Positions 42,971 through 47,904 of a stretch of DNA of 47,904 nt are shown here, one piece after another (the stretch's first letter is position 1; each line of letters starts with the position of its first letter). A program made the position numbers and the translations under genes. The notes beneath the pieces were generated by a model that was not told the origin of the DNA, made no database searches, and saw only the letters and a list, made by a program, of their open reading frames with translations. The stretch is from Porticoccaceae bacterium. GTDB lineage: Bacteria; Pseudomonadota; Gammaproteobacteria; Pseudomonadales; Porticoccaceae. The stretch covers positions 1-47,904 of the forward strand of contig JALOAH010000023.1 of assembly GCA_023228865.1 (NCBI GenBank), in the 5' to 3' direction.

Positions 42971-44287
42971 ATGAAAGCCTATAAGAGTCTTCCCCGTTTC
43001 CGCTATTTTGTTCTCGCATCGCTCTGGTTAACGATTATTTTTTTGTATATAGACAGAGCCAATATTTCCATGGCAGCACCCTACATATCAGCAGAGCTGG
43101 GGCTGACTGCAACAGAAATGGGTATTATTCTGAGTATTTTTTACTGGGGTTACATGATCGGTCAGGTTGCCGGTGGCATAGTCTCGGACAAATACAATAT
43201 TCGCAAATGGACACTGATTTTATACCTCACCTGGTGCGTTACTACATTGCTGACCGGTATTTGTCGAACCGCCGGCCAACTCGCCATCATTCGTTTTTTA
43301 TTTGGCTTTGGCGAAGGCGCTGTTATCAATCCGGTTACGAAATTGCAAAACCATTGGGCTTTCCCCCAGGAAAGAGGCTTTGTCAATGGCATTTATGTGT
43401 CATCCGGCTATATTGGTCTTGCCTTTGGCATACCAATTGTGGGATGGCTGATAAGCACCTTTGACTGGAGAACCATGTTTTACATCACCGGCAGTATCAC
43501 TCTTGTCGGAGTTTTTGTCTTCTGGCGATTTGTCTATGATCACCCAAGTGATCATCCCCGCATTTCCGAAGAAGAAAAAACAGCGCTCAAGGATGCCTTG
43601 AAAAAAGATCGCGTTAATTATGACCCCAATAAACCCGATCAAAAACCGGTGTCTTTTCTTGGTGGCACCAAAATTCTTTTTAGTGACTGGACCTTTTGGG
43701 TAATCTGCACAGCGATATTTTTTATTCTCGGGGTTTATTTTACCTGTTTTGCGTGGATACCCGGTTTTTTGGTGATGGAGCGGGGCTTGTCCAGCGTCAA
43801 CAGCGGCCTGTCATTGACGGTTCCCTATCTGTCTGCAGCGGCAGGCGCCATTATCGCTGGTTACATTGGCGACAAAATCAATAGCCGCAGTGCGGTTATT
43901 ATTCTGGCGACGATTTTTACCATACCGCCGATTTTGGGTTTATTTTATTTTAAAAGCATTGAAATGACCGTAACCATGCTGTGTTTGATGTTCTTTTTTA
44001 ACGCCGCAGCGGTCAGTAAATTTATGGTCATAACCTTTGATCTATACCCGCCAGAAATTATTGGTGTGGCCCTTGCTGTGGAAATTGGTTTATTTGCCGG
44101 TTTTGGCGGCATTGTCGGGCCTGTCCTTATCGGTTATACCTATGACCTCACCGGATCCTTTTTTGCCGGATTCGCGACGATGGCAGCGGGCATGGCGGTA
44201 GCAACTGCAATGATGATTCCCATCTACTTCTTTGAGCGCAATATTAAAAAACAGAAGATCCTTAAAATAATTCCGGAAATTCGATAA
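42971..44287 (+). CDS. MFS permease, anion:cation symporter (ACS) type
   Basis: This 438-residue protein has twelve hydrophobic helices and the MFS loop motif GGIVSDKYNIRKW after helix 2 (about 73-85). YIDRANISMAAPYI near residue 26-39 is typical of the ACS family, which imports organic acids such as phthalate, glucarate or aromatic acids. The RxxxDxxxN-like charged residues in helix 1 fit an anionic substrate. There is no clear ribosome-binding site before ATG 42971. It is followed by REP/MITE copy 2, then the convergent acyl-CoA ligase gene. An acid derivative of the cluster's substrate is a reasonable cargo. Confidence 0.88.
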   Translation: MKAYKSLPRFRYFVLASLWLTIIFLYIDRANISMAAPYISAELGLTATEMGIILSIFYWGYMIGQVAGGIVSDKYNIRKWTLILYLTWCVTTLLTGICRTAGQLAIIRFLFGFGEGAVINPVTKLQNHWAFPQERGFVNGIYVSSGYIGLAFGIPIVGWLISTFDWRTMFYITGSITLVGVFVFWRFVYDHPSDHPRISEEEKTALKDALKKDRVNYDPNKPDQKPVSFLGGTKILFSDWTFWVICTAIFFILGVYFTCFAWIPGFLVMERGLSSVNSGLSLTVPYLSAAAGAIIAGYIGDKINSRSAVIILATIFTIPPILGLFYFKSIEMTVTMLCLMFFFNAAAVSKFMVITFDLYPPEIIGVALAVEIGLFAGFGGIVGPVLIGYTYDLTGSFFAGFATMAAGMAVATAMMIPIYFFERNIKKQKILKIIPEIR

Positions 44288-44289
44288 CC

Positions 44290-44407
44290 TTAGGGAAACT
44301 CTGATTAATGTCATTCCCTCGCAGGCGGGAATCTATAATCGCTTGATTTTTCTGGACTCCCGCTTGTGCGGGAGTGACGGAAACATAATTAATCAGAGTT
44401 TCCTTAG
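44290..44407 (-). repeat. REP/MITE-like element, copy 2 (inverted)
   Basis: This 118-bp element is nearly identical to copy 1 when read on the minus strand. It lies exactly between the convergent MFS and ligase genes, its right end overlapping the last bases of the ligase gene at 44404-44407. Its hairpins could serve as a two-way terminator. Confidence 0.92.
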
Positions 44408-46080
44408 CTTTTAATGTTTACAGGCATTGAAATTTTCAACGCTTTTTCTCTATCCCAGCAGTCTTCACTGATACCCTCATTTTTTATTTTATATTTTTCA
44501 ACCCTCTCACTGGGTGTTTTAGGCAAGCTATCGCGAAAGGCAATGTAGCGTGGAATAGCGAAATAGGCGACACGGGATTTGCACCAGTCAATTAATTCTT
44601 CTGCAGAGACGGAATAACCAGGCTTGGTGACGATAACTGCCTTGACCTCCTCCTCACCCAGTTCGGAGGGTACTCCCACCACACAGGATTCAAGCACGGC
44701 ATCATGGCCATTAAGCGCCGCTTCCACTTCAAAGGATGAAATGTTTTCACCCCGGCGGCGAATGGCCTGTTTTTTTCTGTCGGAAAAATAAAAATAGCCA
44801 TCTTCGTCCATATAGCCAAGATCGCCAGTGTGATACCAGAGATTTTGCGTTAACTCGAGGGTGGCTTCCGGCATTTTGTAATATCCCGAGGTGCCGACAA
44901 AGGGGCGCTCCGGGCGAGTGATAATTTCACCTATGGTTCCCGGAGGAAGTTCCTGATCATTGCTGTCGACAATTTTTACCCTATAGCCGCTGATCGCTTT
45001 GCCGCATGAACCCGGGCGGCGGTTTTCGTAAGGATTAAAAAGACTGAAAATACATTCAGTGAGACCATAAAGCTCAAGCAATTGGGTATTAAATCTTTGT
45101 TCAAAAGCATTCCAGATGGTAACAGGTGCGGCGGCTCCCATCATCATGCGCAGGGGATTATCGCCATCGTCATCACGGGGATCCTGTTTCATTAGCAGTG
45201 GAATAATACTGCCGACATAATTTGCGATAGTGCAATTATGTTTGCGGCAATCATCAAACATACGACTGACAGAAAATCGTTCAACGATAACCGCCTTGGC
45301 TTCAGCGAGAATTGCCGGACCAATGCTCAAGGTTATGGATGCGCAATGAAAAAAAGGTAGCGCGTCATAAAAAATGTCGTCTTCCGTATAGCGACCCAGT
45401 TTAACCGCTGTCGCGCAGGCATCATACCAATAGTGATGAGACATCATCACGCCCTTGGAGGGACCTGTAGTTCCAGAAGTATAGAGAATCGATGCTAGCT
45501 CATTAAAATTTATGTTGGCCTGTGGCGGCGACTGCGGATGAGCCATTAGTTCGTCGAAGTGCAGATTTTCCACCGTTGGCGCCATTGAAATATTGCTGCT
45601 TTCCCCATCATTTCCAACAATAATGACGAAGCGAAGCTTTGTCAGCTGATCAGCAATATTCTCTAAAAATTCCAGATAGCTTTGAGCAATGACTATGCCG
45701 ACACAATCGGCATGGTTGAGTTGATGAACCAGGGTCTGCCCTCGCTGAGCAATATTGATTGGCACGTTGACGGCGCCAATTTTATTAAGGCCAAGCCAGC
45801 TGTAAAGGAATTCGCTGCAATTGGGCAGCATTAAAGCGACATTGTCAGAATGCTTTACTCTCAGGGACTGAAATCCGTTGGCAGCTTGATTGCTGCAGGC
45901 ATTTAATTGTTCAAAAGTTATCTTTTTATCAACAAATTCAAAAACCACATGATGGGGTTTTAGTTTCGCTTTATCTTCAATAATCTTCGCCAGAATTCGG
46001 CCTTCAGGCGGGTAGTCCTGCATGCTCCAGGAAGCCCATTTTTTCTCCGCACGAATAAATTTATCGCTCCAACGCCCCAT
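44404..46080 (-). CDS. AMP-dependent acyl-CoA ligase (CaiC-like)
   Basis: The 558-residue ANL-superfamily ligase has the ATP loop LYTSGTTGPSKGVMMSH (about 195-211), LLELYGLTE (about 330-338), WYHTGDLGYMDEDGYFYF (about 418-435) and RRRGENIS at the hinge. In the C-terminal domain the usual PTGK segment reads TPSERVEKYKIK, an ERV variant also seen in CaiC-like enzymes. It activates a carboxylic acid as its CoA thioester. GGGGGAAA precedes the ATG. It probably handles the acid left after BVMO cleavage and lactone or ester hydrolysis, or a cyclic acid imported by the MFS permease. Confidence 0.87.
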   Translation of the reverse strand: MGRWSDKFIRAEKKWASWSMQDYPPEGRILAKIIEDKAKLKPHHVVFEFVDKKITFEQLNACSNQAANGFQSLRVKHSDNVALMLPNCSEFLYSWLGLNKIGAVNVPINIAQRGQTLVHQLNHADCVGIVIAQSYLEFLENIADQLTKLRFVIIVGNDGESSNISMAPTVENLHFDELMAHPQSPPQANINFNELASILYTSGTTGPSKGVMMSHHYWYDACATAVKLGRYTEDDIFYDALPFFHCASITLSIGPAILAEAKAVIVERFSVSRMFDDCRKHNCTIANYVGSIIPLLMKQDPRDDDGDNPLRMMMGAAAPVTIWNAFEQRFNTQLLELYGLTECIFSLFNPYENRRPGSCGKAISGYRVKIVDSNDQELPPGTIGEIITRPERPFVGTSGYYKMPEATLELTQNLWYHTGDLGYMDEDGYFYFSDRKKQAIRRRGENISSFEVEAALNGHDAVLESCVVGVPSELGEEEVKAVIVTKPGYSVSAEELIDWCKSRVAYFAIPRYIAFRDSLPKTPSERVEKYKIKNEGISEDCWDREKALKISMPVNIKS

Positions 46081-46124
46081 TATTTCCCCCGAAAATGATT
46101 ATTAAAAGTAAGCAATGTTAGCTT

Positions 46125-46196
46125 TAAGGAAACTTTGATTAATTCTGTTTTCGTCACTGCCGCCATGCGGAAACGACATTAATCAGGAATTTCTTA
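46125..46196 (+). repeat. REP/MITE-like element, copy 3 (short form)
   Basis: A 72-bp version has the same ends (TAAGGAAACTTTGATTAAT and ATTAATCAGGAATTTCTTA) but only one internal hairpin. It is missing the segment with the second hairpin found in copies 1 and 2. It lies between the ligase and alcohol dehydrogenase genes. Confidence 0.85.
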
Positions 46197-46214
46197 ATGC
46201 TTATCAAAAAATGT

Positions 46215-47279
46215 CTATGGTATCAGCACCGCCCTGCCGCAGACTTGACCACACTGCAAAGAATCAAAAGCGGCAACGGCATTTTCAAGACTGTAAGTTT
46301 CAATATTTGCCACCAGGGCACCTTGTTGAGCCAGGTCAATGACATCAGCCAAATCCTTATATGTGCCGCTGTAAGGTTTCATCAATGTTGCGCCCCAGGG
46401 TAGACCCACAGTGGAGTTTTGCCCGGCTTCAAAGGGTATTGAGCCACCGCTTAACCCTATAACCTGGACAGCGCCATAGGGTGCAACAATGGCACTGGCG
46501 AGACGCAGGCTTTGATCATTGCCAACCAGGTCGATAACAACCTCAACACCGCGATTTTTTGTATGGGATAAAATTTTCTCGGCGCTACCCGCATCTGCTT
46601 TTATCGGCAGATCCACCCAGGTGGCAACAGCACCAAGAGCGTGTTCGGAAATATCCACAGCAATAATATGTGCATCCGTTAAAAGACGCAGCATCTGCAC
46701 GGCAAACTGACCTAAACCACCGACACCTATAACGGTGGCGCAAGTTCCCGGCACAAGCCTGTCTTTCGTCAGGCGCACCGAGTGATAAGGGGCGAGTCCG
46801 GCGTCGGCGAGCACAGCGGCAAATGCCGGATTCAAATCTCCGATGGCGACAAGGGACGATGCAGGAACGGCAACATAATTGGCCATGCCGCCGTCAGTGC
46901 TCACCCCAGGGGTTGGCGGCGGCACAGATCTCTGCCCGGATTTTTGGCAGGCATTTTTCCGTCCAGCCAGGCATTGGGGGCAAACGCCACAACCCCAACA
47001 GGGATGAACGACAATTTTGTCTCCCAGATGCCATTCGTCAACCTGGCTGCCGAGAGCGACAATTTCGCCGGCAATTTCATGACCGAGAATAATATCCCTT
47101 GGCATAGCACCTAATTTGTCGTGACGAATATGAATATCTGTCTGGCACAATCCGGCGGCCAGAACTTTGACAAGCACATCTTGCTCGCCAATCCCTGGCG
47201 TTTCAACAGATTCACAACTGACGACGCCAGGCGCTTTAAAACGAATTGCTTTCATTGTCGCCGGTATATTTATGTTCAT
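46215..47279 (-). CDS. Zinc-dependent alcohol dehydrogenase (MDR family)
   Basis: The ATG at 47279 with GAGAG 8 nt upstream gives 354 residues. Catalytic zinc ligands are Cys45 (GLCQTDIH) and GHE (His67, Glu68); the structural zinc site is Cys97, 100, 103 and 111 (CGVCPQCLAGRKNAC). The nucleotide-binding motif is GVGGLGQFA (about 178-186), followed by VDIS, which fits NAD. It oxidises an alcohol to the ketone or aldehyde, and in this cluster would supply the ketone for the BVMO; oxidation of p-cumic alcohol is also possible. Confidence 0.9.
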   Translation of the reverse strand: MNINIPATMKAIRFKAPGVVSCESVETPGIGEQDVLVKVLAAGLCQTDIHIRHDKLGAMPRDIILGHEIAGEIVALGSQVDEWHLGDKIVVHPCWGCGVCPQCLAGRKNACQKSGQRSVPPPTPGVSTDGGMANYVAVPASSLVAIGDLNPAFAAVLADAGLAPYHSVRLTKDRLVPGTCATVIGVGGLGQFAVQMLRLLTDAHIIAVDISEHALGAVATWVDLPIKADAGSAEKILSHTKNRGVEVVIDLVGNDQSLRLASAIVAPYGAVQVIGLSGGSIPFEAGQNSTVGLPWGATLMKPYSGTYKDLADVIDLAQQGALVANIETYSLENAVAAFDSLQCGQVCGRAVLIP

Positions 47280-47335
47280 CTGCCAACTCTCGAAATCCTT
47301 GTTGAAAGTACAATCAGAATTGAGATTGTATTTTT

Positions 47336-47761
47336 CTATGACTTTTTCCACAGAATATCCAGATCAATCCTCAGTATTTTCCAGACAGAATTTATTTTTT
47401 TGAATACAAACTTGTATCTGCCGCCGGACATGTCATAGGACTCTGGCGATAATTTGTCAGGTACCCCAACCAGAATAAGATCTGCGTAGGCAAGGGCATT
47501 TTCCCCATCAAGAATTTCAATATCCAAATTAGTAATATGGTGCTGTAATAATTCATAAGCGCTGTCGACATTATTTTTGCAGGTGCTGTAGATTTCATCT
47601 CTACCCACCATCATGCCAAAAAGATTTGGCGTGTTAAAAATGCCATCTTCTGCGAAGCATTGAATCCATATATCCCAATCAAAACTATCCACTGTGCGCT
47701 GGTAATGGCGCACCAGTTTTTCGATCAGATGTGTGTCGTCATGCAATCTGTTTGTTGTCAT
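47336..47761 (-). CDS. SnoaL-like (NTF2-fold) protein
   Basis: The ATG at 47761 gives 141 residues. The protein opens with HLIEKLVRHYQRTVDSFDWD and has FAEDGIFNTP (about 35-44), HHITNLDIEIL (about 75-85) and a C-terminal strand pair with RYKFVFKKINSVWKI. The layout is that of SnoaL-like or dioxygenase-beta-like NTF2 proteins. It is upstream of the alcohol dehydrogenase with 56 nt between, so probably cotranscribed. Its partner or substrate is unknown; it is a distant homologue of the protein at 42179-42628. Confidence 0.78.
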   Translation of the reverse strand: MTTNRLHDDTHLIEKLVRHYQRTVDSFDWDIWIQCFAEDGIFNTPNLFGMMVGRDEIYSTCKNNVDSAYELLQHHITNLDIEILDGENALAYADLILVGVPDKLSPESYDMSGGRYKFVFKKINSVWKILRIDLDILWKKS

Positions 47762-47904
47762 AGTTATACTCTGAAGATTAGGGAAGGTCTGATCAATTGA
47801 TGCATACAGCGATGCAATCATTAAATTCGTCAGAACCATCCCCGTTTTCGTTGATTTTTGGCTTCTGGAGAAGCCATTTTTTCCATCAGGTCGGTCATTC
47901 CGGC
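47762..47904. other. Right-edge intergenic sequence, 143 bp
   Basis: This holds the upstream region of the SnoaL-like gene. A segment near 47778-47800 (GGGAAGGTCTGATCAATT) resembles the start of the REP/MITE element, and GGCTTCTGGAGAAGCC (47860-47875) is a small hairpin. The region is cut by the window edge. Confidence 0.4.

Overview
The window looks like chromosomal DNA of a heterotrophic, probably marine gammaproteobacterium. It carries a Vibrio/Shewanella-type TonB2 energy-transduction operon, a Kdo kinase with LPS-core glycosyltransferases, several cyclic-di-GMP enzymes, and a large catabolic island. A Cellvibrionales/Spongiibacteraceae-like host would fit, but that is an inference from gene content only.

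Layout. (1) 1-4490: DUF3450 protein tail, TtpC/ExbB-like, ExbB2, ExbD2, TonB2 and a TPR protein, closed by a strong terminator; the TPR gene carries a one-base frameshift. (2) 4692-9841: an orphan small gene, Kdo kinase kdkA with a hexanucleotide repeat in front of it, and four glycosyltransferase-like genes (LPS core). (3) 9946-15586: three co-oriented c-di-GMP proteins (two EAL proteins with degenerate GGDEF, one HD-GYP protein whose HD dyad reads ND). (4) 15924-30034: a nearly complete route for p-cymene/p-cumate-type alkylbenzenes. XylM/CymA-type membrane hydroxylase and its reductase oxidise the methyl group; a Rieske dioxygenase (large and small subunit plus ferredoxin) and a cis-diol dehydrogenase make the 2,3-diol; an extradiol dioxygenase, a CmtD-like decarboxylase and a meta-cleavage hydrolase open and trim the ring; hydratase, aldolase and acylating acetaldehyde dehydrogenase yield pyruvate and acetyl-CoA; a PrpE-type acyl-CoA synthetase can activate the released isobutyrate; a CymR-like TetR protein is the likely repressor. 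A MITE-like palindrome of about 258 bp sits between tetR and the hydrolase gene.

(5) 30035-31320: a scar with a GST pseudogene and an IS3-family remnant. (6) 31325-35263: two GST-family proteins, an old-yellow-enzyme reductase and gpsA. (7) 35675-38092: a TonB-dependent receptor broken by a single in-frame amber codon. (8) 38409-47761: a zinc-ribbon miniprotein, a BASS-type transporter, a Baeyer-Villiger monooxygenase, two SnoaL-like proteins, an MFS permease, an acyl-CoA ligase and a zinc alcohol dehydrogenase. These could form a second route for alicyclic alcohols and ketones (alcohol to ketone to lactone or ester to acyl-CoA). With the OYE reductase this would suit p-menthane monoterpenes beside the aromatic p-cymene branch; this is a hypothesis.

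Three copies of a REP/MITE-like repeat (72-118 bp) lie in the right third. Two TonB-related genes are disrupted by single-base changes; sequencing error and real decay cannot be told apart from the sequence alone.
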